A program made the position numbers and the translations under genes. This document shows, one piece after another, positions 1 through 9,086 of a stretch of DNA of 64,000 nucleotides; positions within the stretch are counted from its first letter, which is position 1, and each line of letters starts with the position of its first letter. The notes under the pieces were generated by a model. The model made no database searches, was not told where the DNA came from, and was given only the letters and a program-made list of their open reading frames with translations. The DNA lies in assembly GCF_009909235.1 (NCBI RefSeq), contig NZ_JAAAPO010000007.1:62001-126000 (forward strand), in the 5' to 3' direction. Source of the DNA: Novosphingobium ovatum (GTDB taxonomy: Bacteria > Pseudomonadota > Alphaproteobacteria > Sphingomonadales > Sphingomonadaceae).

Positions 1-26
1 TCACAGCCGGGCGCAACAGACAGCGA

Positions 27-458
27 TCAGGCCGCGCGGTCGGCGGGGCCACCGCCAAAGGTCCACATGCGCTCCAGATTGTAGAAGTTGCGCACTTCGG
101 GGCGGAACAGATGCACCACCACGTCGCCCGCATCGATCACCACCCAGTCGGCGGCCGGCAGGCCCTCGATGCGGCAATGGCCAAAACCGCCATGCTTCAC
201 ACGTTCGGTCAGCTTTTGCGCGATGGCGGCAACCTGGCGGGTCGAACGGCCCGATGCGATCACCATGTGGTCGGCGATCGTGGTCTTGCCCTCCAGCGGG
301 ATCGAAACAATTTCCTGCGCCTGATCATCGTCCAGCGATTGCAGGATCAGCGCGTGCAGCGAACCGGCCTCGGCCTCGGGCAGAGGCGGGCGGTTGGGGT
401 CGGTGGCGGCGCCGGTGGCGGGGGTCGCCGGGGCCATGGAAGGCTGTGCCTGGTCCAT
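27..458 (-). CDS. rsfS: Ribosomal silencing factor RsfS (Iojap/DUF143 family)
   Basis: A 143-residue protein of the RsfS family. Members bind ribosomal protein uL14 on the 50S subunit and block 30S joining when nutrients are scarce. The C-terminal two thirds carry the family core, including DHMVIASGRSTRQV, LPAADWVVIDAGDVVVHLF and the closing FYNLERMW. The first ~30 residues are Pro/Ala-rich and outside the domain. The start lies 23 bases after the nadD stop and has an in-frame stop just upstream, so no longer start is possible; Met8 is an alternative. It is the last visible gene of proA-nadD-rsfS. Its usual partner rlmH would lie beyond the left edge. Confidence 0.93.
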   Translation of the reverse strand: MDQAQPSMAPATPATGAATDPNRPPLPEAEAGSLHALILQSLDDDQAQEIVSIPLEGKTTIADHMVIASGRSTRQVAAIAQKLTERVKHGGFGHCRIEGLPAADWVVIDAGDVVVHLFRPEVRNFYNLERMWTFGGGPADRAA

Positions 459-481
459 TGTGGTTTGTGATTACTCCTGCG

Positions 482-1204
482 TCATGGTTGCGCGCCGCCA
501 GTGTCGGCGGGCGGTGAAAAAAGGGCGGGTCCTGTCAGAAGGCGAAACGTCACAGCATCGCGCAGATGAGCCGAAACCGGCCTGTCTGCCCACGCCGGAT
601 CGGCCGCCCGCAAAGCGGTGGCTGATCGCGGATCGGGGTTGAAGGCCAGAAGCACCAGTGAAGGCGCGCTCCATCCTGCCCGGTTGCCGTAACGGGCCTG
701 CGGCCGCCGGAACCGCCGCAGCCAGACCATCGCCGGGGCGGCGAAGGCATCGCTATCATACCCCGGACGGGCGATAACCGCAATCGGCATCATCCGGGCG
801 ATCTGGCGCCATGCGCGCCAGCGGTGAAACTGGGCCAGATTGTCGGCCCCCATGATCCACACAAACCGCCGTTTGGGCCAGCGCCGGATGATCCGCGCCA
901 GCGTGTCGACGGTATATCGCGTGCCCAGTTCCCGCTCGATCGCGGTGACGGCGATGGGGCTGCGCCGCGCATGATGCCGGGCAGAGGCGAAACGGGCCGG
1001 CAATGGCGCCATGCCCGCCTGTGGTTTCAACGGGTTACCCGGCGAAACCAGCCACCACACGGCGTCCAGCCCCAACGCCTTTTGGACGTTCAGGCTGATG
1101 TGCCGGTGGCCGCCATGGGCAGGGTTGAAACTGCCGCCCAGCAGGCCAATCGTGACGGGCGCGGGTTTCAGGGCCGGGTCTGCCCCGTGCCGCGCACCTG
1201 CCAC
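482..1204 (-). CDS. nadD: Nicotinate-nucleotide adenylyltransferase NadD
   Basis: Transfers AMP from ATP to nicotinate mononucleotide, giving deamido-NAD in NAD synthesis; cytosolic. The N-terminal nucleotidyltransferase signature GLLGGSFNPAHGGH is intact, followed by WWLVSPGNPLK and IMGADNLAQFHRW. The late S-x-T-x-x-R phosphate-binding motif reads SATALR. The 240 residues include about 16 residues ahead of the first beta strand. The chosen ATG overlaps the end of proA by 37 bases, and I see no better start downstream, so the true start could differ slightly. The order proA, nadD, rsfS is common in alphaproteobacteria. Confidence 0.93.
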   Translation of the reverse strand: MAGARHGADPALKPAPVTIGLLGGSFNPAHGGHRHISLNVQKALGLDAVWWLVSPGNPLKPQAGMAPLPARFASARHHARRSPIAVTAIERELGTRYTVDTLARIIRRWPKRRFVWIMGADNLAQFHRWRAWRQIARMMPIAVIARPGYDSDAFAAPAMVWLRRFRRPQARYGNRAGWSAPSLVLLAFNPDPRSATALRAADPAWADRPVSAHLRDAVTFRLLTGPALFSPPADTGGAQP

Positions 1205-2481
1205 TTATAGGTCGTCAAACCTTCCAGCGCGACCGGCCCGCGTGCATGCAGGCGGCCCGTGGCAATGCCGATTTCCGCGCCCAGACCAAACTCACCGCCA
1301 TCGGCAAACTGGGTGCTGGCGTTGACCATCACGATCGCCGAGTCGACTCGGGTCAGGAATTCCTCAGCCACGGCGGGATCGGCCGTCACGATGGCATCCG
1401 TATGGTGGCTGGAATGGTGGGCGATATGGGCCAGCGCAGGCTCCAGACCATCGACCACCGCGACCGACAGGATCGCCTCGAGATATTCGGTGTCCCAGTC
1501 CGCATCAGTGGCAGGCTGAATGCGCGGGTCCAGCGCAACGGCGCGCGCGTCACCGCGCAGTTCACAGCCCTTGTCCAAAAGCGCGGCGACCACCTGCTGA
1601 CTGGCGGGAAAGGCCGCATCCAGCAACAGCGTCTCCATCGCGCCGCAAATGCCCGTGCGGCGCATTTTCGCGTTCAGCGCAATGTCGCGCGCCATCACCG
1701 GATCGGCGGAGGCATGGACATAGGTGTGGCAGATGCCGTCCAGATGGGCCAGCACCGGCACGCGCGCATCGGCCTGCACCCGCGCCACCAACGACTTGCC
1801 CCCACGCGGCACGATCATGTCGATCAGCCCGGCGGCGGTCAGCATCGCGCCCACCGCGTCACGGTCCTGCGTCGGGATCAGCTGGATCGCCTCTGCCGGC
1901 ACGCCACAGCTGGTCAGGCCGCGCACCATCGCGGCGTGGATCGCCCGGTTGGAATGCACCGCCTCTGACCCGCCGCGCAGCAGCGCCGCATTGCCCGACC
2001 CCAGACACAACGCCGCCGCGTCCGCCGTCACATTGGGGCGGCTTTCGTAAATGATGCCGATCAGGCCGATGGGGACGCGCACGCGCGACAATGCCATGCC
2101 GTTGGGCCGGCTGGTGGCGTCGATCACTTCACCCACCGGATCGGGCAGAGTTGCCACCTGCGCCACCGCGTCGGCAATTCCGGCCAGACGCTTGTCATCC
2201 AGACGCAGACGATCCAGCATTGCACCCGACAACCCGCGCGCCTCACCAGCGGCAACGTCCAGCGCGTTGGCGGCCAGAATTTCGGCCTGCGCGGCGCGCA
2301 AGGCATCGGCGGCGGCCAACAGGGCTGCGGATTTGTCGGCCGTGGTCATGCGGGCCAGATGGGCCTGCGCCGCGCGCCCGGCCCGCGCCATCACCGGCAC
2401 CAGTTCATGCGGCGGCAGGCTGGACAGATCCTGTGCAGCAGGGGCCAAGGGGGCGGAAGAGGTCAAGGTCTGGGTGCTCAT
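1168..2481 (-). CDS. proA: Glutamate-5-semialdehyde dehydrogenase (gamma-glutamyl phosphate reductase)
   Basis: Second step of proline biosynthesis: NADPH-dependent reduction of L-glutamyl-5-phosphate to the semialdehyde. The aldehyde-dehydrogenase fold is recognisable, with IGIIYESRPNVTADAA near residue 140 and the catalytic cysteine in RRTGICGAMETLL. Starting at the ATG at 2481 gives 437 residues (MSTQTLTSS...), near the usual length. An upstream in-frame start at 2559 would add 26 residues unlike the family. No ribosome binding site is clear for either. proB is not adjacent; the gene heads the operon and is divergent from an M23 peptidase gene. Confidence 0.94.
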   Translation of the reverse strand: MSTQTLTSSAPLAPAAQDLSSLPPHELVPVMARAGRAAQAHLARMTTADKSAALLAAADALRAAQAEILAANALDVAAGEARGLSGAMLDRLRLDDKRLAGIADAVAQVATLPDPVGEVIDATSRPNGMALSRVRVPIGLIGIIYESRPNVTADAAALCLGSGNAALLRGGSEAVHSNRAIHAAMVRGLTSCGVPAEAIQLIPTQDRDAVGAMLTAAGLIDMIVPRGGKSLVARVQADARVPVLAHLDGICHTYVHASADPVMARDIALNAKMRRTGICGAMETLLLDAAFPASQQVVAALLDKGCELRGDARAVALDPRIQPATDADWDTEYLEAILSVAVVDGLEPALAHIAHHSSHHTDAIVTADPAVAEEFLTRVDSAIVMVNASTQFADGGEFGLGAEIGIATGRLHARGPVALEGLTTYKWQVRGTGQTRP

Positions 2482-2796
2482 GGCGGGGCGCATAGCACTG
2501 ATCGGCGCAGATGTCAGCTTTTGCCCGAAGGGAGGCGTTTGGGCCGGTTGAACGTTCAAATTTGAACGAATCGCCCGGTTTTTCTAATTCGCCGCGCATG
2601 CTGACGTGGCTTTGCCGCCATTTCTCGCTTCATCGCAGCTTTCGCTCTCTTCAGCGCGAAATGCGACTCGGTTCGACAGGTGGATTCGCCTTGTGGGCCG
2701 ACTCCTGCTAGGGCGCGCGGCGAGCTTAATAAGGGCATTTACGGGGTCTGCGTGGGCAACTGGTCATTCCGCACAGCGCAAGAGCGCTTGGCGGCC
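2482..2796. promoter_or_regulatory. Divergent intergenic region proA / M23 peptidase
   Basis: This 315-base non-coding stretch must hold the promoters of both divergent genes. I see no convincing -35/-10 pair. Its one obvious structure is a compact set of palindromes at 2548-2567, listed separately. The rest has no terminator or RNA gene that I can recognise. Confidence 0.5.
2548..2567. promoter_or_regulatory. Overlapping perfect palindromes (candidate operator)
   Basis: TTGAACGTTCAA (2548-2559) and GTTCAAATTTGAAC (2554-2567) are both perfect palindromes and share one half-site. The result is three alternating TTGAAC/GTTCAA half-sites in 20 bases, lying 67 bases upstream of the proA start. 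It looks like a binding site for a dimeric regulator. The regulator is unknown. The usual alphaproteobacterial LexA box (GTTC-N7-GTTC) is not matched. Confidence 0.45.
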
Positions 2797-3918
2797 ATGT
2801 TCCCTGATCGTGAATTCTTCATGCGATCAAATGGGCATGTGCGCTTCATTCGCGTATCGTCGCGCCTGCAAAAGCGGGTTGCGGCAGGCGTGGTGCTGTT
2901 GGCGCTGGCCTGGGCCGGATCGCTGATGGCGATGGCCGCGTGGCGCGTGTTTGGCGATGTCGACCGCAACGCCCTGTTGCAGCGCGAGGCCCGCGTGGAA
3001 AAGGCCGAGAACCGCGTGTCGGCCTATCGCCGCGACATGGAGGGCGTGGCGCAGGACCTGAACCGCCGTCAGGACTTCATCGAAAAGACGCTGAAGGCGC
3101 ATCTGGGCGATCTGCCCAATGACCGCCGCGCGGGCGAAACCGTGTCCGACAGCCAGACCGAGGCGGCCCGCGCCGTCAACAAGATCAGCGCCCAAATCCC
3201 CGAGGCCGCCGGGCTGGCCCGGATGGAAGCGCGCCAACTGGCTTTTGTCGAGGGGTTGACGCGTTACGCCGACCGCCGCGCCGCCGCCACCGCCGCCCAG
3301 ATCCGCCGTCTGGGGCTGAACCCCGACACGGTGCTGGCCACGCGGCAACGGGACACGGCGATGGGTGGCCCGTTCATCCCCCTGTTCTCGACGCGTGAGG
3401 AATCGGCGCTGGACCCGCGTTTCCGCCGTCTGGGCGCCAGCCTTGCGCGGATGAGCGCGCTGGACGAAGGGTTGCGCCACCTGCCACAGGTGCTGCCCGC
3501 CAGTCTGGAATTCATCTCCTCTGGCTTTGGCTATCGGTCGGACCCGTTCAACGGGCGGGCGGCGTTCCATGCCGGGCTGGATTTCCGTGGCCCCATCGGC
3601 GCGCCAATCTATGCCGCCGCTGCTGGCACCGTCGCGTTTGCCGGGGTGCGTCAGGGCTATGGCAATTGCATCGAGGTCGCGCATGGCAATGGCCTGATAA
3701 CCCGCTATGCCCATATGTCGCGATTCCGCGCCCGCATGGGCCAGCGCGTTGCGGGCGGCGAAGTGATCGGCGCCATCGGCAGCACCGGGCGATCGACCGG
3801 CCCTCACCTGCATTTCGAGGTGCGGATCAACGACCGCCCCGTCAATCCCCGTCCCTTTCTGGAGACCAAAGCCCATGTTCCCGAAAAAGTCGCAACCGAC
3901 CACGCGGCCGCTGACTGA
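2797..3918 (+). CDS. Membrane-anchored M23 family metallopeptidase
   Basis: Predicted periplasmic peptidoglycan endopeptidase of 373 residues. One hydrophobic segment near residues 27-50 should anchor it. A charged, probably coiled-coil stretch follows (about 55-110), and the M23/LytM domain spans roughly residues 245-365. Zinc ligands are visible in FHAGLD (His about 258) and HLHFEV (about 337), so it should be active. The ATG at 2797 puts the anchor at the N-terminus; Met at 2821 is an alternative. Its 3' end overlaps the bactofilin start by 44 bases, the paired arrangement known for LytM endopeptidases and bactofilins that set cell shape. Confidence 0.88.
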   Translation: MFPDREFFMRSNGHVRFIRVSSRLQKRVAAGVVLLALAWAGSLMAMAAWRVFGDVDRNALLQREARVEKAENRVSAYRRDMEGVAQDLNRRQDFIEKTLKAHLGDLPNDRRAGETVSDSQTEAARAVNKISAQIPEAAGLARMEARQLAFVEGLTRYADRRAAATAAQIRRLGLNPDTVLATRQRDTAMGGPFIPLFSTREESALDPRFRRLGASLARMSALDEGLRHLPQVLPASLEFISSGFGYRSDPFNGRAAFHAGLDFRGPIGAPIYAAAAGTVAFAGVRQGYGNCIEVAHGNGLITRYAHMSRFRARMGQRVAGGEVIGAIGSTGRSTGPHLHFEVRINDRPVNPRPFLETKAHVPEKVATDHAAAD

Positions 3919-4291
3919 AACGATGTCCAGCGGCTCGACCTTTTCGGTGTTTGGCGCCGACATCAAGATCAAGGGCAACGTCAGCGCCAGCGCCGATCTG
4001 CACATCGACGGCCATATTGAGGGCGACATCAATTGCGCCACATTGGTGCAGGGCGAAGCCAGCGAGATCACCGGCGCCATCACCGCCAGCGGCGCGCGCC
4101 TGTCAGGCACGGTGCGCGGGACGGTGCATGCCGGCGATCTGGTGGTGTCGCGCACGGCGCGCATCCATGGCGATATCCATTACGACACGATCACCATCGA
4201 ACAGGGCGCGCTGGTCGATGGCCGTCTGGCGCAGCGTCAGGCCGCCTCGGTCATCGCGATCGAGGGCGACGCCCGCGTGGTCAAGGGCTGA
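3875..4291 (+). CDS. Bactofilin (polymer-forming cytoskeletal protein)
   Basis: A 138-residue bactofilin (DUF583). The central right-handed beta-helix of short repeats (GNVSASADLHIDGHIEGDI and following) polymerises into membrane-associated filaments that recruit cell-wall enzymes. N- and C-terminal tails are short, as expected. The gene starts inside the 3' end of the M23 peptidase gene (44-base overlap, different frame), implying translational coupling. Known bactofilins act with M23 endopeptidases in Helicobacter (CcmA/Csd1) and in stalked bacteria; a similar partnership here is inferred from the gene pair. A strong hairpin terminator follows at 4313-4350. Confidence 0.9.
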   Translation: MFPKKSQPTTRPLTETMSSGSTFSVFGADIKIKGNVSASADLHIDGHIEGDINCATLVQGEASEITGAITASGARLSGTVRGTVHAGDLVVSRTARIHGDIHYDTITIEQGALVDGRLAQRQAASVIAIEGDARVVKG

Positions 4292-4312
4292 CGCCCACTG
4301 ATACCACACAGC

Positions 4313-4350
4313 AAAAGGGCGCTGGCGGGATCTCCACCAGCGCCCTTTTT
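4313..4350. terminator. Rho-independent terminator, bactofilin/clpA convergent end
   Basis: A 13-base stem, AAAAGGGCGCTGG (4313-4325) pairing with CCAGCGCCCTTTT, has an 11-base loop and ends in TTTTT. The A-run on the left arm makes it usable in both directions, ending both the bactofilin operon and clpA. Confidence 0.85.
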
Positions 4351-4369
4351 GTGTCACACGGGGCTGCGC

Positions 4370-6766
4370 TTATTCGGCGCTGTCCTCCCCGGCACCCGTC
4401 TCGCTGCTGTCCGCCTCGGCGCCGGGCTTGGCCTTGCGGCCCTTTGCCTTGCGGTCCAGACGCGGCGGCGCGGGCGTCAGGATAAAGGCCAGTTCCTTCT
4501 GGCCATTATCGTTGTCCTTGACCGTCACATGCACTTCGCCGCCATGGGCCAGCTTGCCGAACAACAGCTCCTCGGCCAGCGGTTGCTTGACCTTGTCCTG
4601 AATCAGGCGCGCCATCGGACGGGCGCCATACAGCCGGTCATAGCCACGCTCACCCAGCCAGTCGCGCGCATCGCTGTCGAACTGGATATGCACGTTCTGG
4701 TCGGCCAGTTGCAGTTCCAGTTGCAGGATGAACTTGTCCACCACCCGGCTGATGACGGCCGTGGGCAGATAGGCAAAGGGCACGATCGCATCCAGACGGT
4801 TGCGGAATTCGGGGGTGAACATGGCCTTCACCGCCTCGTCGCCGGCGTCCGCCTTGGACACATCGCCAAAGCCGATGCCGTTGCGCGCCATGTCCGACGC
4901 GCCCGCATTGGTGGTCATGATCAGCACGACATTGCGGAAATCCACCGTCTTGCCATGGTGATCGGTCAGGCGGCCATTGTCCATCACCTGCAACAGGATG
5001 TTGTAAAGGTCGGAATGGGCCTTCTCGATCTCGTCCAGCAACAGCACGCAATGGGGCTGTTGGTCGATGGCATCGGTCAGCAACCCGCCCTGATCAAACC
5101 CGACATAGCCCGGCGGCGCACCGATCAGGCGGCTGACCGAATGGCGTTCCATATATTCGGACATGTCAAAGCGTTGCAGCGGGATGCCCATGATCTCGGA
5201 CAGGCGCTTGGCCACCTCGGTCTTGCCCACGCCGGTGGGGCCGCTGAACAGGAAACAGCCAATCGGCTTGTCCGGATCGCGCAGGCCCGCCCGGCTCAGC
5301 TTCATGGCGCTGGACAGCACCTCGATCGCCTTGTCCTGGCCAAACACCTGACGCTTCAGGTCGCGCTCCAGATGCTCCAGCACCTTTTTGTCGTCGGTGC
5401 TGACCGATTTGGGCGGGATGCGGGCCATCGTGGCAATCACCGCCTCGATCTCGCGGCCGGTGATGGTCTTCTTGCGCTTGCTGGGTGGGACCAGCATCTG
5501 CATCGCGCCCACCTCGTCGATCACGTCGATCGCCTTGTCCGGCAGCTTGCGGTCGTTGATGTAACGCGCCGACAGCTCCACCGCGGTCTTGATCGCCTCG
5601 GGCGTGTACTTGACCTTGTGGTGCTCCTCGAACGCGGTGCGCAGACCTTTCAGGATCTTGATAGTGTCCTCGATCGTCGGCTCGTTGACGTCGATCTTCT
5701 GGAACCGGCGCAACAGGGCGCGGTCCTTTTCAAAATGGTTGCGGAATTCCTTGTAAGTGGTCGACCCGATGCAGCGGATCGAGCCACCCGACAGCGCGGG
5801 TTTCAACAGGTTCGAGGCATCCATCGCCCCGCCGCTGGTCGCGCCCGCGCCGATGACGGTGTGGATTTCATCAATGAACAGGATGGCGTGCGGCATCTTC
5901 TCCAGCTCGGAGACGACCTGCTTCAACCGTTCCTCAAAATCGCCACGATAGCGCGTGCCCGCCAACAGCGAACCCATGTCCAGCGAATAGATCACCGCGT
6001 TCGAGAGCACCTCGGGCACCTCGCCCTCGACGATCTTGCGCGCCAGACCCTCGGCGATGGCGGTTTTGCCCACGCCCGGATCGCCCACATACAGCGGGTT
6101 GTTCTTGGACCGGCGGCACAGGATCTGGATCGTGCGGTCCACCTCTGGCCCACGGCCGATCAGCGGGTCGACCTTGCCGCCCAGCGCCTTCTCGTTCAGG
6201 TTGACCGTGAACTGGTCCAGCGCGGTCTCTTTCTTGTTGCCGCCCGCGTTCTTGGCTTCCTGCTTTTCCTCGGGATGCGGGGCTTCGGTCTCGGCGCCCT
6301 TGGGGCTCTTGTCCTCGATCCGCTTGCCGCCCTTGCCGATGCCGTGGCTGATATAGCTGACCGCGTCCAGACGGCTCATGTCCTGTTGCTGCAGGAAATA
6401 GACCGCATAGGAATCGCGTTCGGAAAACAGCGCGACCAGCACATTGGCGCCGGTAACGGTATCCTTGCCGCTGGATTGCACATGCAGGATGGCGCGCTGG
6501 ATCACCCGCTGGAAACCGGCGGTCGGGGCCGGATCGCCCTTTTCCTTGGTCTTCAGCGACTGGTATTCCTGATCCAGATATTGCCGCACCGCATCGCCCA
6601 GATCGCCCAGATCCACCCCGCAGGCCGTCATCACCTGCGATGCGTCGGCATCGTCGATCAGCGCCAGCAGCAAATGCTCCAGCGTTGCATATTCATGGCT
6701 GCGCTCGGCGGCATGGCCCAGAGCGGCATGCAGGGTTTTCTCGAGACTTTGGGCGAAACTGGGCAT
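4370..6766 (-). CDS. clpA: ATP-dependent Clp protease ATP-binding subunit ClpA
   Basis: Hexameric AAA+ unfoldase that feeds substrates to ClpP. The 798 residues show an N-terminal Clp repeat domain (1-145), a first AAA module with [13 protein letters not shown] and ILFIDEIH, and a second with [12 protein letters not shown] and [10 protein letters not shown]. The ClpP-docking loop is present as ARNGIGFG, and the long coiled-coil middle domain of ClpB is absent, so this is ClpA rather than ClpB. A Lys/Glu-rich linker lies near 150-180. The usual adaptor gene clpS is not next to it; the 190 bases upstream hold no recognisable gene. Confidence 0.96.
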   Translation of the reverse strand: MPSFAQSLEKTLHAALGHAAERSHEYATLEHLLLALIDDADASQVMTACGVDLGDLGDAVRQYLDQEYQSLKTKEKGDPAPTAGFQRVIQRAILHVQSSGKDTVTGANVLVALFSERDSYAVYFLQQQDMSRLDAVSYISHGIGKGGKRIEDKSPKGAETEAPHPEEKQEAKNAGGNKKETALDQFTVNLNEKALGGKVDPLIGRGPEVDRTIQILCRRSKNNPLYVGDPGVGKTAIAEGLARKIVEGEVPEVLSNAVIYSLDMGSLLAGTRYRGDFEERLKQVVSELEKMPHAILFIDEIHTVIGAGATSGGAMDASNLLKPALSGGSIRCIGSTTYKEFRNHFEKDRALLRRFQKIDVNEPTIEDTIKILKGLRTAFEEHHKVKYTPEAIKTAVELSARYINDRKLPDKAIDVIDEVGAMQMLVPPSKRKKTITGREIEAVIATMARIPPKSVSTDDKKVLEHLERDLKRQVFGQDKAIEVLSSAMKLSRAGLRDPDKPIGCFLFSGPTGVGKTEVAKRLSEIMGIPLQRFDMSEYMERHSVSRLIGAPPGYVGFDQGGLLTDAIDQQPHCVLLLDEIEKAHSDLYNILLQVMDNGRLTDHHGKTVDFRNVVLIMTTNAGASDMARNGIGFGDVSKADAGDEAVKAMFTPEFRNRLDAIVPFAYLPTAVISRVVDKFILQLELQLADQNVHIQFDSDARDWLGERGYDRLYGARPMARLIQDKVKQPLAEELLFGKLAHGGEVHVTVKDNDNGQKELAFILTPAPPRLDRKAKGRKAKPGAEADSSETGAGEDSAE

Positions 6767-6957
6767 CTAGAGCACTTTCGCTGAAAAAAGGTTGGCGCTG
6801 AAAAATGGCTGGCGTGAAGTCTCGGCCAAGGGGAGGGAAACCCTGACAGGGGCGCCGGTTGCACCCTGCACGGTTTGTGGTGAATGGACTGTCCGCAGAC
6901 CCATATGGAGATGCCCGAAGCCATTGCGAGGGGGGCAGCCATATTTGTCCGCGGCGC

Positions 6958-7173
6958 TCATGAGGATCGTGGCCTGAACAGGGCCTCTGCCGCAAGCCGA
7001 TGTGCAGCCGATTTGGCCTTGTGCGCGGTAACCCGTTCGATTTCCGTCTGTAATGTGGTGATGCGCGCGTCCAGTTCGTCCAGCGAATAGCTGTCCAGGC
7101 TTTCAGCCGAAAGCAGGCTTGCAGCGTCCTTGCGTGCGCCGCCAGAGCCGAGGGGGCGGTCATCGTCATCCAT
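6958..7173 (-). CDS. DUF1192 family small protein
   Basis: A 71-residue protein with the short DUF1192 signature SLDELDARITTLQTEIERV, predicted to form a helical hairpin or short coiled coil, followed by an Ala-rich tail. Function is unknown. In alphaproteobacteria DUF1192 genes are often next to quinone oxidoreductase genes, as here, where the two are divergent with about 115 bases between starts. Confidence 0.75.
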   Translation of the reverse strand: MDDDDRPLGSGGARKDAASLLSAESLDSYSLDELDARITTLQTEIERVTAHKAKSAAHRLAAEALFRPRSS

Positions 7174-7289
7174 TGCATCGCAGCATCGGACTCGAAGCGC
7201 TTGCTGTCAACAGACTCCATCGCTAGGGGTTAACCATCGACTTGTCCGCATAAAGGGTGGGCCAATTGATGGCGGAAGTCCTTCCAGAT

Positions 7290-8276
7290 ATGATGCAGGC
7301 GATCGTATTCGATACGCCTGGTGATCCAAATGTATTACAATTGCGCAATATTGCCGTGCCAAAGCCGGGCATTGGGCAGGTATTGGTCCGCGTCGAATAC
7401 GCCGGGGTGAACCGCCCCGACGTGATTCAACGTCAGGGCCATTATCCCCCGCCGCCCGGCCATTCGCCACTGTGCGGGCTGGAAATTGCCGGAACGGTGG
7501 TTGCCGTGGGCCAAGGGGTCGAGCCTGAACGGCTGGGCCAGCGGGTCTGCGCGCTGATCAACGGCGGTGGCTATGCCGAATATGCGCTGGCGGTGGCCGA
7601 TGTGTGCCTGCCGGTGCCTGATGGCATGGACATGGCACAGGCCGCCGCTTTGCCCGAAACGCTGTTTACCGTGTGGCACAATGTGTTCGAACGGGGCTGG
7701 GCGTGTGAAGGCGAAACGATTCTGGTCCATGGCGGGACCAGCGGCATCGGCACCATGGCAATCCAACTGGCGCGGCTGTTTGACATGCGCGTGATCGTCA
7801 CCTGTGGCGGGGCGGACAAATGCGCCCGCGCGCTGGAAATCGGGGCGGATCACGCCATCGACTATCGCGCGCAGGATTTCGTCGCCGAGGTGGCGCGAAT
7901 CACTGATGGCGCGGGCGTGCATCTGGTGCTGGACATGGTTGCGGGCGACTATGTGGCGCGCAATCTGCAATGTCTGGCCGATGATGGGCGGCATGTGACC
8001 ATCGCGGTGCAGGGCGGCGCCAAGGCCGAGGTGCCGATGTGGCAGGTCATGGCCCGCCGCCTGACGCTGACCGGATCGACGATGCGGGCGCGCAGCGATG
8101 GGTTCAAGGCGCTGGTGGCGCAGGAGATCGCCCAGAACGTGTGGCCCATGGTCGAAAGCGGCGAATTGCGCCCGGTGATGGACCGGGTGTTCCCGCTGGC
8201 ACAGGCGGCGGACGCCCATGCCCATATGGAATCGGGCGCCCATATCGGCAAGATCGTGCTGAAGGTCGCGGCATGA
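7290..8276 (+). CDS. NAD(P)H-quinone oxidoreductase, PIG3-like (MDR superfamily)
   Basis: Zinc-free medium-chain dehydrogenase/reductase of 328 residues, predicted to reduce quinones or enones with NADPH. The GroES-like N-terminal half includes YAGVNRPDVIQRQGHYPPPPG, characteristic of the PIG3/TP53I3-like group. The cofactor-binding Rossmann turn reads VHGGTSGIGTMAIQLA near residue 147. The tandem ATG at 7290/7293 gives the family-typical MMQAIVF start; GTG (7257) and ATG (7269) upstream would add unlike residues. Its stop overlaps the GST start by four bases (ATGA), so the two are probably co-translated. Confidence 0.9.
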   Translation: MMQAIVFDTPGDPNVLQLRNIAVPKPGIGQVLVRVEYAGVNRPDVIQRQGHYPPPPGHSPLCGLEIAGTVVAVGQGVEPERLGQRVCALINGGGYAEYALAVADVCLPVPDGMDMAQAAALPETLFTVWHNVFERGWACEGETILVHGGTSGIGTMAIQLARLFDMRVIVTCGGADKCARALEIGADHAIDYRAQDFVAEVARITDGAGVHLVLDMVAGDYVARNLQCLADDGRHVTIAVQGGAKAEVPMWQVMARRLTLTGSTMRARSDGFKALVAQEIAQNVWPMVESGELRPVMDRVFPLAQAADAHAHMESGAHIGKIVLKVAA

Positions 8277-8902
8277 GTACCCGCTTCACCCTGCACGAGG
8301 ACCCGATCAGCGCGAATTGCTACAAGATTCGCCTGACCGCGGCGCTGGTGGGGGTGGAGCTGACGCGGGTGGCCTATGACATCCGGCGGGGGCAGACTCG
8401 CACGCCCGAATTTCTGGCCAATATCAACGCCAATGGCCGGATTCCGGTGTTGCAGGTGGACGATGCGGCGGGATCACGCTTCCTGCCCGAAAGCAATGCC
8501 GCCTGCTGGTATCTGGCGCATGGATCGGCGCTGATCCCGGCGGATCGCTGGGCGCAGGCCGACATGCTGCGCTGGATGTTCTTTGAACAATACAGCCACG
8601 AGCCGAATGTGGCGACGCTGCGGTTCTGGCTGGCGTTTGTGGGCGAATCGGCGCTGACCCCGGCGCAAATCGCCCAGATCCCGGCCAAGCGCATCGCGGG
8701 CGAGGCCGCGCTGGCGCTGATGGAGCAGCATCTGTCGGCCCATGACTGGTTTGCAGGTAATGGCGTCACGCTGGCTGATATCGCGCTGTTTGCCTATACC
8801 CATGTGGCGGATGCGGGCGGGTTTGATCTGGGGGCCTATCCGGCAATCGGGCGGTGGATCACCCGGGTGCGCGCCATCCCCGGCTTTGTCCCGCTGGACT
8901 GA
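8273..8902 (+). CDS. Glutathione S-transferase family protein
   Basis: A 209-residue GST. The thioredoxin-like N-terminal domain has SANCYKIRL at the active-site helix, NGRIPVLQVDD with the cis-proline, and PESNAACWYL at the glutathione site. An all-helical C-terminal domain follows with the N-capping VTLADIALFAYTH. The ATG overlaps the oxidoreductase stop (ATGA), which fixes the start. Substrate is unknown; pairing with a quinone oxidoreductase suggests handling of electrophiles or quinones (inference). A terminator-like hairpin follows at 8991-9022. Confidence 0.9.
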   Translation: MSTRFTLHEDPISANCYKIRLTAALVGVELTRVAYDIRRGQTRTPEFLANINANGRIPVLQVDDAAGSRFLPESNAACWYLAHGSALIPADRWAQADMLRWMFFEQYSHEPNVATLRFWLAFVGESALTPAQIAQIPAKRIAGEAALALMEQHLSAHDWFAGNGVTLADIALFAYTHVADAGGFDLGAYPAIGRWITRVRAIPGFVPLD

Positions 8903-8990
8903 GGCACAGCGCACAAGCCCCGGCGAAATGCCCCAAAATGCAAGCAAACCCTTGCTCTGGGGGCAAAGCGGGCTTATGGGGAAAAGGTTC

Positions 8991-9022
8991 GGCCGCTCCG
9001 TCAAGGGGCGGCCCTTTCTTTT
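8991..9022 (+). terminator. Rho-independent terminator after qor-GST
   Basis: Stem GGCCGCTCC (8991-8999) with GGGGCGGCC (9005-9013), five-base loop, one internal mismatch, followed by the pyrimidine tract CTTTCTTTT. Confidence 0.75.
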
Positions 9023-9086
9023 CCACCCATCGTTTTGCGCGGTGGCACCCGCATGGGGCCACTGCTTATGCGCCGGAGAGTACCCC

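Noticed and set aside
2548..2567. LexA (SOS) box near proA
   Set aside because: The alphaproteobacterial LexA box is the direct repeat GTTC-N7-GTTC; here the halves are inverted with different spacing.
4349..6784. An 811-codon open frame on the plus strand
   Set aside because: It is antisense to clpA, has His/Gln/Arg-rich composition typical of reverse-frame reading in GC-rich genes, and shows no domain.
6767..6957. A clpS gene between clpA and the DUF1192 gene
   Set aside because: Only short frames with no ClpS motif on either strand.
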